In this document: positions 12,491 to 21,003 of the stretch, one piece after another
Layout: each line of letters starts with the position of its first letter
How positions within the stretch are numbered: position 1 is the first letter of the stretch
IMG/VR virus record: IMGVR_UViG_3300031957_003564
Span: 1 to 35,843 of that record
Length of the DNA: 35,843 nt
Reading direction: 5' to 3' (one strand)
DNA from: a virus
Program-made: the position numbers and the translations under genes
Notes under the pieces: generated by a model
Databases searched by the model: none
Told to the model about the DNA's origin: nothing
What the model saw: the letters and a program-made list of their open reading frames with translations, nothing else

Positions 12491-14374
12491 ATGGATTTTG
12501 GTAATCAGGTATTCAGTAATCAGTCAGTCAGTATCCCTGAAGGAACTCAGGTTGTATTTGTTTCAGATCTCTTTGTAGAGGACTATGTTGGTGGAGCAGA
12601 ACTGACTTCTGAAGCTCTTATTGAGAGTTCTCCGTTTCAGGTATTCAAGCTAAAGTCACATCAGGTTAGTCTCGAGATTCTGGAGCAGGGCCACGGTCTT
12701 CACTGGATTTTTGGAAACTTTGCAAACATGAAGCTCGATCTGATTCCGACGATCGTGGCAAACATGTCTTACAGCATTCTCGAGTACGACTTTAAGTTCT
12801 GCCGGTATCGTTCACCTCAGAAGCACCAGTTTGCTGAGGGCGAGGAGTGCAATTGCGATGATGAGATGCAAGGAAAGCTCGTCAGTGCCCTCTATCACGG
12901 TGCTAGATCCATCTGGTGGATGTCAGAGAGGCAGCAGGAAGAGTACTGGAAGAGATTCCCGTTCCTCAAGGAAAACAATCAAGTGGTCCTCAGTTCCGTC
13001 TTTGGGGATGCTTTCTGGATCAAGCTCAAGGAACTTCGAGAGAAGCATTCTGAAACAGAGAGAAGTGGTTGGATTGTCCTAGGATCACCAAGCTGGGTCA
13101 AGGGAGCCGAGGCTGCTGAGAACCGAGCAAAGGAACTCGGCGTTGATTACGAAGTTGTGTGGGGTCTACCGTATTCCGAACTTCTTGAAAAGCTAGCTCA
13201 GGCCGAAGGTTTCATCTACCATCCGGTTGGCTGGGACACATGTCCGAGAATGGTCATCGAGGCGCACCTTCTTGGTTGCAAGCTTGACCTTAACGACAAT
13301 GTCCTACACAAAGATGAAATCTGGTTTAATGATTGTGCGATGATCGATACTGAGTCGTACCTGTTTGCAGCTCGCGAGAGATTCTGGACTCAGATCAAGA
13401 ACGACTGGAACTGGCGTCCCACAATCTCAGGATACACAACAACACTCGACTGCATCAAGAACAAGTACCCGTGGAAGGAATCGATTGAGTCAATGCTCGA
13501 TTTCTGCGACGAGGTTGTTGTTGTCGATGGCGGTTCAACAGACGGAACTTGGGAGTTCCTCGAGGGATGGTCCAAGTCTGAAGCTAGGCTCAAAGCTTAC
13601 AAGAACGAGCGAGACTGGGATCATCCACGCTTTGCCGTGTTTGACGGTGCACAGAAGGCCTACGCAAGATCAAAGTGCACCAGTGACTTCTGCTGGCAGC
13701 AGGACGCGGATGAGATCGTGGTTCAGGCTGACGGACCAAAGATCTACAATCTGATCAAGCACTTCCCGCCTCAGGTCGATCTTGTCTCGCTCCCGGTCGT
13801 TGAGTACTGGGGCGGTCCGGAAAAGGTTCGAATGGATATCAATCCATGGAAGTGGAGAATCAGCCGCAACAAGCCGCACATCACCCACGGCATCCCTAGG
13901 GAGCTACAGAAGACCGATGAGGACGGTAACCAATATGCTGCCATGGGAACAGATGGCTGTGATTACGTGCATGCAGAAACTGGTGATCTGATCCCTCACG
14001 CAAGCTTCTATCACTACGATGCTCACAACCTAAGAGTTGCTGCATTGTCCGGTGACAAGGAAGCTTACGAACAGTACGCCGATTGGTTCAAGCGAAATGT
14101 TGAAGCACTCCCAGGCGTTCGCCATTACAGTTGGTTCAACATTGGTCGCAAGATTCGAACGTATAAGAACTACTGGTCGCGACACTGGCAGAGCCTCTAC
14201 GACATCGAGCAGAAAGATACAGCTGAGAACAACATGTTCTTTGACAAGCCGTGGTCCGAGGTTAGTGACGCTGAAATTGACGCGCTAGCAGAACGTCTAG
14301 CTAACGAGACAGGCGGCCACGTTTTCCATTCTAAGGTCGATTGGTCTAGACCAATGCCACACATCGAGCTTTAA
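12491..14374 (+). CDS. Two-domain glycosyltransferase (GT4-like + GT2)
   Basis: A 627-residue fusion. The N-terminal part (about 1-300) is GT-B-like: VFVSDLFVEDYVGGAEL at the start, WIVLGSPSWVKGAE, and HPVGWDTCPRMVIEAHLLGC (about 243-262), the acidic donor-binding region of GT4 enzymes. From about 306 a GT-A/GT2 domain starts: SGYTTTLDCI, EVVVVDGGSTDGTWEFL, and the metal-binding QQDADE at about 402-407. The last 120 residues contain a His-rich FYHYDAHNLR segment. Fusion suggests two consecutive sugar transfers. Start ATG 12491 follows AGGAATC. It opens a plus-strand run of 15 genes without gaps over 25 bases. Confidence 0.9.
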   Translation: MDFGNQVFSNQSVSIPEGTQVVFVSDLFVEDYVGGAELTSEALIESSPFQVFKLKSHQVSLEILEQGHGLHWIFGNFANMKLDLIPTIVANMSYSILEYDFKFCRYRSPQKHQFAEGEECNCDDEMQGKLVSALYHGARSIWWMSERQQEEYWKRFPFLKENNQVVLSSVFGDAFWIKLKELREKHSETERSGWIVLGSPSWVKGAEAAENRAKELGVDYEVVWGLPYSELLEKLAQAEGFIYHPVGWDTCPRMVIEAHLLGCKLDLNDNVLHKDEIWFNDCAMIDTESYLFAARERFWTQIKNDWNWRPTISGYTTTLDCIKNKYPWKESIESMLDFCDEVVVVDGGSTDGTWEFLEGWSKSEARLKAYKNERDWDHPRFAVFDGAQKAYARSKCTSDFCWQQDADEIVVQADGPKIYNLIKHFPPQVDLVSLPVVEYWGGPEKVRMDINPWKWRISRNKPHITHGIPRELQKTDEDGNQYAAMGTDGCDYVHAETGDLIPHASFYHYDAHNLRVAALSGDKEAYEQYADWFKRNVEALPGVRHYSWFNIGRKIRTYKNYWSRHWQSLYDIEQKDTAENNMFFDKPWSEVSDAEIDALAERLANETGGHVFHSKVDWSRPMPHIEL

Positions 14375-14376
14375 TC

Positions 14377-15120
14377 ATGACCCACTTTCACTTTGTGACG
14401 CCGGCCTACAACTGCGCAGAGAAAATAGAGCAAACACTGTGGTCTGTGTTTGGCCAAACATACAAGAATTGGTCGATGACGATCATCGACGATGTCTCAA
14501 CAGATGATACATCAAATGTCGTGAAGCGTTTTGTAGAAAAACACGGATTCAGTGACAGGGTAAACATTGTAAGAAGAGAAGAAAAGTACGGAGAAGTCAG
14601 AAACACTGTCGATATCTGCAGTGCTCTGGATCCTGACTTTGTTGTTGTGCGATTAGATGCCGGGGATTGGTTAACAGATTTAGGATGCCTTGAAGCGCTT
14701 TCCGTAGGATATGAAGCGCACAACCCAGCAGTGCTATGGACTGCCCACCGTTGGTCTTGGTCTGGCAAGAATATTTCCGGACCAATAAATCCCAACGTTT
14801 CTGTTTATGATCAACCATGGACAAGCAGTCATCTTAAAACATTCAGGGTTCGTGATTTCATAGGGCTGAATCCAAAGAATTTCTTGGACGATGATGGAAA
14901 GTTCATAATGATCGCATGTGATCAAGCCGTGTTTCTTCCGATGTTGGAAAGAGCGAGAAGGAACGGCCGTCCACTGGTTTATTGTCCCTCTGTTTTCTAT
15001 CACTACGATATCGATGTTGATCGAGGGAAAGAGATATTCCACACACCAAGAGCTAAGAAACAAAAAGCCAGCGCACAGTGGATTCGAAGTAGAGGTTATA
15101 TCGATGAGGATTCAGTTTGA
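14377..15120 (+). CDS. Family 2 glycosyltransferase
   Basis: A 247-residue GT-A enzyme. The N-terminus FVTPAYNCAEKIEQTLWSVFGQ and IIDDVSTDDTS are the classic GT2 nucleotide-binding motifs; VVRLDAGDWL (about 91-100) is the metal site, with D-x-G in place of D-x-D. The C-terminal part ends in a SVFYHYDID segment shared with the C-terminus of the preceding protein. It starts 2 bases after that gene's stop and overlaps the next gene by 17 bases. Donor and acceptor unknown. Confidence 0.88.
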   Translation: MTHFHFVTPAYNCAEKIEQTLWSVFGQTYKNWSMTIIDDVSTDDTSNVVKRFVEKHGFSDRVNIVRREEKYGEVRNTVDICSALDPDFVVVRLDAGDWLTDLGCLEALSVGYEAHNPAVLWTAHRWSWSGKNISGPINPNVSVYDQPWTSSHLKTFRVRDFIGLNPKNFLDDDGKFIMIACDQAVFLPMLERARRNGRPLVYCPSVFYHYDIDVDRGKEIFHTPRAKKQKASAQWIRSRGYIDEDSV

Positions 15121-15985
15121 AAACGTTGACCTAAATTCTAGAAGCGGACCGAACGGTTTTGGACTGAAGCTTGCAAGGCAATTCATGAGGGACGGACACG
15201 AGTTGACAAATGATCGACCAGATGTTCGTCTTTCATTTATTCAGAGCATGAACAACTTCAATCCAATGGTTCTTAGACTAGATGGAATTTATTTCAACTC
15301 ACTACAAGACTGGAAAGCGATGAACGAACCAATTCGTCGTAGTTACGATCACGCCTCGGCAGTCATCGTGCAGAGTGAGTTCGATAAGAAGCTAGTGTTT
15401 AGGTTTTTTGGTGAAAGAGAAAACGTACACGTGATCCATAACGGAACGGATACGAAGCTAATCAACAGCATTCAGGCACAGAATTTTAATCGGGAAAATA
15501 CCTGGATGTGTGCTTCTTCGTGGAGACCACATAAGAGGCTTGATGAAAACATTAGGCTGTTCCAGCAACTCAAAAAAGACGGAGACAGTCTTCTCGTTGC
15601 AGGAAGCAATGCGCGTGTTAGTGAAGGTACAAATGTTGAAGGCGTTCACTTCTTGGGCGACCTCAACTGGGAATCCATGATAAGTTGCATGAAGGCTTCA
15701 GCAAACTTCATTCATCTTTCATGGCTCGACCATTGTCCGAACGTTGTTGTGGATGCAAAGGCAGCCGGCTGTCGATTGCATGTTTCTGAGGCTGGAGGCA
15801 CTGCGGAACTTGCATCTTCGAGTGATCTCGTATACAAGGATGCACCCTTTAACTTTGACCCGGTGGAACTGTATAATCCACCAAACATGGTTTTTGATTT
15901 GCGCAAAAGTCTGTCGAATAGCAGAGATATTAGAATTTCTGTTTGTTCTGATCAATATTTGAAAGTCTTGGGAGATTTATTGTGA
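15104..15985 (+). CDS. GT4-like glycosyltransferase
   Basis: A 293-residue GT-B enzyme. The in-frame start at ATG 15104 has AGAGG about 8 bases upstream; reading from earlier starts would extend far into the previous gene. Recognisable parts: SRSGPNGFGLKLARQF near the start (acceptor side), VIVQSEFDKKLV, VHVIHNGTDTKLI, ASSWRPHKRLDENI at the domain junction, and LSWLDHCPNVVVDAKAAGC as the donor-binding region, corresponding to HPVGWDTCP in the fusion gene at 12491. Similar C-domains suggest these two genes share ancestry. Confidence 0.85.
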   Translation: MRIQFENVDLNSRSGPNGFGLKLARQFMRDGHELTNDRPDVRLSFIQSMNNFNPMVLRLDGIYFNSLQDWKAMNEPIRRSYDHASAVIVQSEFDKKLVFRFFGERENVHVIHNGTDTKLINSIQAQNFNRENTWMCASSWRPHKRLDENIRLFQQLKKDGDSLLVAGSNARVSEGTNVEGVHFLGDLNWESMISCMKASANFIHLSWLDHCPNVVVDAKAAGCRLHVSEAGGTAELASSSDLVYKDAPFNFDPVELYNPPNMVFDLRKSLSNSRDIRISVCSDQYLKVLGDLL

Positions 15986-16572
15986 GAACAGTAAGGGAAT
16001 ATGAAGCATACGAAGACTATGTTTCTCATCAAAAAGAAAAAACAAATGATCCAATACGTCGTAAAAAGTGGCTCGGTGAAGAATGGAACGTTAAGCTAGA
16101 AGGGTTCACCGGTATTTTTTCTTCTTTTCCTCAAATCTACTCTAGCGGTAAGGTGTGTCTTTGTTTAGGTGCTAGAACAGGGCAAGAGGTTGTTGCGTTA
16201 AATGGTCTTGGGGTTAATGCTACTGGAATCGATCTGGTTGAGCACAAGCCACACGTAATTGAAGGTGACATTCATGATCTTGAATTTGAAGATTGTTCAT
16301 TCGATATTGTCTTTAGCAACATTTTGGACCACTCTTTAGATCTCGAAAAAATGATGAAGGAAACGTTCAGAGTTCTGAAGCCTGGCGGAATTGCACATTT
16401 TCAAGCTCAGGTATTTGTGCATCAAGACGAATATACCGAAACATATTTCGATGATCCGGTTCAAGACTTAAGTTCCATCTTGCCTAAGCATACTTTTTTC
16501 CTTCTCGCAAGATCGATACCTCAAAACTTTGCTGCAATGAATTACGAAATGATCATTCAAAAAGTTTCTTAA
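15982..16572 (+). CDS. SAM-dependent methyltransferase
   Basis: A 196-residue class I methyltransferase. It has VCLCLGARTGQEVVAL (about 58-73) as motif I, GIDLVEHKPHVIEGDIHDL as the acidic loop, DIVFSNILDHSLD as motif IV, and FRVLKPGGIAHF as the typical post-IV strand. GTG 15982 overlaps the preceding stop (GTGA). Sugar or glycan O-methylation is the likely function because it lies between glycosyltransferase genes, but the substrate is not readable. Confidence 0.85.
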   Translation: MRTVREYEAYEDYVSHQKEKTNDPIRRKKWLGEEWNVKLEGFTGIFSSFPQIYSSGKVCLCLGARTGQEVVALNGLGVNATGIDLVEHKPHVIEGDIHDLEFEDCSFDIVFSNILDHSLDLEKMMKETFRVLKPGGIAHFQAQVFVHQDEYTETYFDDPVQDLSSILPKHTFFLLARSIPQNFAAMNYEMIIQKVS

Positions 16573-16596
16573 CCATAGCTTTAAGGAAACATTCGA

Positions 16597-17598
16597 ATGA
16601 AAATAACTTTCGTAGAAGTAAATCAGAACGTTAACACAGGAAGCTACAGAATATGGGTGAAAGATCTATCAACTACCTTAAGTCAGGTCGGTGTACAAAC
16701 CAGAATTGTTTCCAACAATGAGAGCATTGAATCAGATTCTGATGTGGTAATTTATGGAAAGTCGGCAACTCATCTTGCAAAGTCGTTTGAAAATACGAAT
16801 AATGCAAAAATTGGTGGTATAAATTTTCCTTGTGACTTTCATTCTAAAGATTTTGATTTTGTAATAGTCGGCTCTCACGAAGAAAAAATATCAATGAGCT
16901 ACTACGACAATGTGTTTGTCTATCCATTGATCGAAAGAAAATTCATGAATCTTCCGATTAAAAAACATGAAGACAGAAATCCTTTGAAAATTTGTTATCA
17001 CGGTCATCACCCTGGGCTGTTCAAGTTTAAGCCACACCTAAGAGATGCTTTGGACGAACTTTCGCATGAGATACCAATCGAGCTTCATGTCATAACAGGA
17101 CAAAAGCATTTTCCATGGAAGTTCGATCTCGGCAAACCATCGAAGGTGAATGTTTACATGCACGGATATGACGAAAATTTCTCTCGTATAGTATCATCAT
17201 GCGACATAGGCGTAGTGCCCAATGTTTGCGATATGAGATCTCTTTTTCCTGGAATTGAGAAGACGGTAAACCACAATGATCTAGGGCTGTACAACACAGA
17301 CTTCTTCATCAGATTCAAAAACAAAACAAATCCAGGAAGAGCATATGTTTTTTACCAGCATGGAATTCCAGTTATTCATGACTTAAGTCCGAGTAGCTTT
17401 GACTTCATGTCAAAGACAGGGGATTACATTTTTGCTCACGATAAGCTTTCTTGGATAAGGCAAATAAAGAGTCTTTGTTCAGCAGGTAGAAGGCAAGAAA
17501 TTTCTGAAAGGAATAGAAAAACATTCGATACTTGCTTTAGTCCTGTAAAACATGCTAAACTATTGTTAGAATTCATCAACAACATGGAAGAAATATGA
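16597..17598 (+). CDS. GT-B-fold glycosyltransferase-like protein
   Basis: A 333-residue protein starting MKITFVEVNQNVNTGSYRIW, a Rossmann-type N-domain whose NTGSYR resembles the glycine loop of GT4 enzymes. The second domain starts near LKICYHGHHPGLFKFKP and contains IGVVPNV and NPGRAYVFYQHGIPVIHD, equivalent to the donor-site segment. The usual E-x7-E is not clear. It follows a 24-base gap with an AAGGAA site. Specificity unknown. Confidence 0.75.
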   Translation: MKITFVEVNQNVNTGSYRIWVKDLSTTLSQVGVQTRIVSNNESIESDSDVVIYGKSATHLAKSFENTNNAKIGGINFPCDFHSKDFDFVIVGSHEEKISMSYYDNVFVYPLIERKFMNLPIKKHEDRNPLKICYHGHHPGLFKFKPHLRDALDELSHEIPIELHVITGQKHFPWKFDLGKPSKVNVYMHGYDENFSRIVSSCDIGVVPNVCDMRSLFPGIEKTVNHNDLGLYNTDFFIRFKNKTNPGRAYVFYQHGIPVIHDLSPSSFDFMSKTGDYIFAHDKLSWIRQIKSLCSAGRRQEISERNRKTFDTCFSPVKHAKLLLEFINNMEEI

Positions 17599-18350
17599 CG
17601 CAGAAGGTTGCTGAAAAGGGTTATTTGTACATTGCATATGGCGAGTCTTTCACAAAAGAAGCGCTGATGTCTATTGAATCTTTAAGAAGATTTACTGATC
17701 TACCGATTGCGTTGTTTACCGATCAGCCTCAGGAAGTAGTATCGGAAAATGTTTCACTATATGCTCAAATCAAAGTAAATCATCTCAGAGCAAAAGTCGA
17801 CTACATGGACATGTCTCCTTTTGAGAAGACTGTTTTTTTGGATAGTGACACTGTCATTGTTAGAAATTGCGATGACATGTTTGATTTGCTCGATCGTTTC
17901 GACGTTGCAATTGTAAACGACTATGCTAGAAAGAGAAAGAAGTATTCTGACATCGTTCCGGAATATGGCGAAATTCCTTATGCATTTTCTGAAGCAAATT
18001 CTGGCGTTATTGCATTCAACAACTCAACGAGAACCCAGACATTTTTAAAGATGTGGAAAGAGTATTTCTACAAGTACTTTCGAGAGACCAACGGGTGGGA
18101 TCAAATCAGTTTTAGGATTTCTTTGTGGAATAGTAACGTAAGAATTCACCACATGCCGTTTGAATACAATGTCAGAAGCAAAGAAAATAGAGAGAAACAA
18201 AGAAAGTATAAGCATGAATTTGGTGAGGATCACATGGAGTCCAGGATTATTCACATTCACTACGATTCAGAAATTCACAGAGGAGAATTTAATATTGACA
18301 ATCTCCAGCAACTAGAAGACATCGTTGTGTCTAAGGCAGTGGACTACTAA
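17595..18350 (+). CDS. GT8/glycogenin-like glycosyltransferase
   Basis: A 251-residue GT-A enzyme. GYLYIAYGESFTKEALMSI and LPIALFTDQPQ are followed by KTVFLDSDTVIV, whose D-x-D binds the metal and nucleotide-sugar, and by ANSGVIAFNNS, the region after the DxD in GT8-type enzymes. The C-terminus has RIIHIHYDSE, a HxH that could supply a second metal ligand. ATG 17595 overlaps the previous stop (ATGA). Confidence 0.82.
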   Translation: MTQKVAEKGYLYIAYGESFTKEALMSIESLRRFTDLPIALFTDQPQEVVSENVSLYAQIKVNHLRAKVDYMDMSPFEKTVFLDSDTVIVRNCDDMFDLLDRFDVAIVNDYARKRKKYSDIVPEYGEIPYAFSEANSGVIAFNNSTRTQTFLKMWKEYFYKYFRETNGWDQISFRISLWNSNVRIHHMPFEYNVRSKENREKQRKYKHEFGEDHMESRIIHIHYDSEIHRGEFNIDNLQQLEDIVVSKAVDY

Positions 18351-18934
18351 TGAGTTTTCAAAAATTTGTTGATGGCATAGCCAAGATGAAAAATTCTGGG
18401 TCTGGCTTAATGTCATTTAACCAGTATGTTTCGATTGGATATGTCATTTCAATAAAATCACCATGCAATCTTTTGGTTTTTGGGCTCGGAGATGAGTCAA
18501 GTCATTGGCAAAACTTAAACCGTGGTGGGAAAACTGTCTTTTTGGAAGACGATGAGACCTGGATTCAAAAATTTGAAGACGATAATCTAAATGTGCATCA
18601 TTGCGAATATACGACTTTAGCTAAGGATCACGAGGCAATACGGTTTGATGAAGAAAAGCTAAAGCTTTGCTTGCCAGAAGAAGTTGAGAATGTCGATTGG
18701 GATATTGTTATCGTTGATGCTCCGCTAGGTCACGGGCCACCAGGAAGACCCTATAAAGGACCTGGAAGGATGCAAAGCATATACGCCGCCAGCACTCTGC
18801 TTAAGGATGGCGGAATATGCATTGTTGATGATTGCGGTCGACTTATCGAAGCCAAGTATTCTTCCCACTATTTTGGCAAAGAAAACTTGATTAACCTTGT
18901 TGAGGAAAAAGTTGCAATATACAAGAAACAGTGA
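18350..18934 (+). CDS. GXM/DUF579-like polysaccharide methyltransferase
   Basis: A 194-residue protein that matches the DUF579 family, best known from plant glucuronoxylan 4-O-methyltransferases. Motifs: LLVFGLGDESSHWQNLNRGG and TVFLEDDETWI (41-72), HHCEYTT, WDIVIVDAP (117-125) with a G/P-rich loop, and GPGRMQSIYAAS (138-148). In plant and bacterial relatives the loop reads DAPxGxxxxxPGRM. If active, it would methylate O4 of a uronic acid, and a UDP-glucose dehydrogenase-like gene at 28876 could supply such sugars. The gene overlaps both neighbours. Confidence 0.82.
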   Translation: MSFQKFVDGIAKMKNSGSGLMSFNQYVSIGYVISIKSPCNLLVFGLGDESSHWQNLNRGGKTVFLEDDETWIQKFEDDNLNVHHCEYTTLAKDHEAIRFDEEKLKLCLPEEVENVDWDIVIVDAPLGHGPPGRPYKGPGRMQSIYAASTLLKDGGICIVDDCGRLIEAKYSSHYFGKENLINLVEEKVAIYKKQ

Positions 18935-19664
18935 ATTGGCTTCGCTAATTGCTGGTAAAACGGTTGCCCTCGTAGGCCCAGCAAAGTACATGGAAAATTC
19001 TTGTATGGGTCAAAAGATTGACTCTCACGACCTTGTGGTAAGAATCAATCGTGGCATAGAATCATCGTTTGTACATGGCAATGATATAGGAAGCAGGACG
19101 GACATTTACTATAGCTGTTTAATTGAAAGAGCTCAACAAACAGGGAATATCGATGCTGACCTTCTCCAGAGCGTAGGCGTCAAACATATCGTAGCACCAC
19201 CATCTTCAGACATGAAAGGGTTTTCTAGAGCACGTGAATTTCACCCCATGGTCAATAGAAAGAAAGTAGAACACTTGAACACCGAAATTCCGGTTTCAAT
19301 CATCGACCATAATTTCAACAATGATATTTCCTCTAGTGTAAGATGCAAGCCAAATACTGGATTTTTGGCAATTTATGATCTTCTAAGATACGATCCAAAA
19401 AACATTTTCATTTGTGGCTTTAGTTTCTACTTGGATGGTTTTATATCTGGCGAAAAGTCCGGAGTAGAAAAAGAAAAAAACTGTACAGAGCAGCAGTTTT
19501 CAGAAATGGCATTCTCATCAAAGAGACACGTTCAAGTCAACATGTGGAATTATGCCAAAGAAACCCTTCTAGCTCTTGAAAACGTTGAGCTTGATAGTAC
19601 GCTTCGAAGCATACTGATGATGAGAAATTTTAGCAAAATAGAATTTGGAAATATTTGCAAGTGA
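18912..19664 (+). CDS. GT29 sialyltransferase-like enzyme
   Basis: A 250-residue protein with the eukaryotic-type sialyltransferase motifs. Region L-like: VALVGPAKYMENS (18-30), GQKIDSHDLVVRINRG (33-48) and IGSRTDIYY (59-67). Region S-like: PNTGFLAIYDLL (147-158) with IFICGFSFY (165-173). A His follows in SSKRHVQVN, where family enzymes have their catalytic base. TTG 18912 is chosen because GAGG lies 6 bases upstream; TTG 18897 and 18900 are alternatives. It overlaps the previous gene by 23 bases. The next gene makes a CMP-sugar, the donor this family uses. Confidence 0.85.
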   Translation: MQYTRNSELASLIAGKTVALVGPAKYMENSCMGQKIDSHDLVVRINRGIESSFVHGNDIGSRTDIYYSCLIERAQQTGNIDADLLQSVGVKHIVAPPSSDMKGFSRAREFHPMVNRKKVEHLNTEIPVSIIDHNFNNDISSSVRCKPNTGFLAIYDLLRYDPKNIFICGFSFYLDGFISGEKSGVEKEKNCTEQQFSEMAFSSKRHVQVNMWNYAKETLLALENVELDSTLRSILMMRNFSKIEFGNICK

Positions 19665-20320
19665 TAGTATTTGTACCAATCAAGGAAAGATCACAGAGAG
19701 TTCCAGGAAAAAATTTTCGGACGATCGGCAGCGTTCCGCTGTATAAAAGGTGCTTGAAAAAGCTTACTGATCATGAAGTTTTTGTCGATACAGACAGCAA
19801 AAATCTTTTGTCCATGATCAGCAACGATAGTGATCTATCACATGTGACCGCATATGAAAGGCCTGAGCACTTAAAGGGTCATGAAATTTCCGTTTGCGAT
19901 CTCATCGAGAATTTTATCCAAAGATTCAACATCAGAAGCCACATGTGTCAAGTTCATGTAACTTCTCCTTTCCTGAACGTTGAGACCATCGAAAAGGCAT
20001 ACCGCGAGATGTTAGAAAACGAATACGATTCGATTGCGGCATGCAACAGATACCAAAATAGATTGTGGAGAAAAGAAGAATATGGTTACTGCCCTGTCAA
20101 TCACAACCCTTGTAAGCTTGAACAGACTCAAGACTTACCTGTCTTTTACGAAGAAAATTCTCTGTTCTACATTTTTGATTCGCAAGACTTTCTGAAAACA
20201 AAGCTTAGGATAGGAGTAAATCCGAGCTTCTATCCATGTACATTTCCAGAAAATCTAGACATCGATACGGAAGACGATTGGAAAATTGTGACTTCTGTTG
20301 CTAAAGGAGAAAGTTTGTGA
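19655..20320 (+). CDS. neuA: CMP-sialic acid/ulosonic acid synthetase-like cytidylyltransferase
   Basis: A 221-residue enzyme of the NeuA/KdsB family, which couples CTP with a keto-deoxy sugar acid. VIVFVPIKERSQRVPGKNF is the nucleotide-binding N-terminus; VTSPFLNVETI corresponds to the TSPL/M region; FYEENSLFYIF to the sugar-binding strand; and PENLDIDTEDDW is the metal-binding end (the IDxxxDxxxA/D motif). The start is TTG 19655 or GTG 19661, the latter overlapping the upstream stop as GTGA, as elsewhere in this operon. Directly follows the GT29 gene and precedes the aldolase. The symbol is given by family; the actual sugar could be a sialic, legionaminic or Kdo-type acid. Confidence 0.85.
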   Translation: MQVIVFVPIKERSQRVPGKNFRTIGSVPLYKRCLKKLTDHEVFVDTDSKNLLSMISNDSDLSHVTAYERPEHLKGHEISVCDLIENFIQRFNIRSHMCQVHVTSPFLNVETIEKAYREMLENEYDSIAACNRYQNRLWRKEEYGYCPVNHNPCKLEQTQDLPVFYEENSLFYIFDSQDFLKTKLRIGVNPSFYPCTFPENLDIDTEDDWKIVTSVAKGESL

Positions 20321-21003
20321 AATTAGCTTGGCAGCAAATTGCGTCAACAGTTGTATCTGACATATTGTGTGCCAATAAGTTGGACGGAGTAGTTCTAGAT
20401 ACTGAACACGGAATGTTCAATCCAGAGACCCTGTATGCATGCATTCAAGTGATCACATCGAATAGAAAGAAAGCATTTGTAAGACTGATCGATGTCGATA
20501 AGGCAACCGTTAGATCATGCCTCGATGCTGGAGCAGATGGAATCATATTTTCAACAATCGAAAGCTTGAAGCAGACAGACGATGCTCTAAGGTTCTCAAA
20601 GTACCCTGTCCAAGGAGGGTTCAGAGGTTTAGGACTTGTAAGGCAGAACAAGTGGGGCCTTAATGATCTGATCTCAAAGGAGCCTATTCTAATTGCTCAA
20701 ATAGAAACGTCGACTGGCGTTAAGAATATTTCTGAAATTTGGGATTCTAAAGTGTTTGACTACGTTATGGTCGGACCTTACGATCTTACGGCTAGCCTCG
20801 GATGTCCGGGGGATTTTGAACATGTTCTTTATCGACGCGCAGTCAGTTCAATAAAGCGTGTGGTTCCACATTATCGAATGGCTGTTCATGTACCATGTAA
20901 TGTTGAGAATGAGATAAAAAAGTACGATGGCTTTGGTATAATAGCTGTAGGAATGGACACAACATTCATTATTGAGAAGTACGAGGCAATACAAGATGCT
21001 TAA
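20317..21003 (+). CDS. HpcH/HpaI-family aldolase
   Basis: A 228-residue class II aldolase that normally adds pyruvate to an aldehyde to give a 4-hydroxy-2-keto acid. Motifs: DGVVLDTEHG (23-32), VRLIDVDKATVRSCLDAGADGIIF, IAQIETSTGV with the metal-ligand Glu, and MVGPYDLTASLG with the second acid ligand and the DLSxSLG-like motif. GTG 20317 overlaps the preceding TGA. Pyruvate addition to a sugar aldehyde would yield a 3-deoxy-2-ulosonic acid, the substrate class of the neighbouring cytidylyltransferase. Confidence 0.85.
   Translation: MKLAWQQIASTVVSDILCANKLDGVVLDTEHGMFNPETLYACIQVITSNRKKAFVRLIDVDKATVRSCLDAGADGIIFSTIESLKQTDDALRFSKYPVQGGFRGLGLVRQNKWGLNDLISKEPILIAQIETSTGVKNISEIWDSKVFDYVMVGPYDLTASLGCPGDFEHVLYRRAVSSIKRVVPHYRMAVHVPCNVENEIKKYDGFGIIAVGMDTTFIIEKYEAIQDA

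Noticed and set aside
14406-14795. 129-residue minus-strand frame inside the GT2 gene
   Set aside because: Antisense to a clear GT2 gene and without any start signal.
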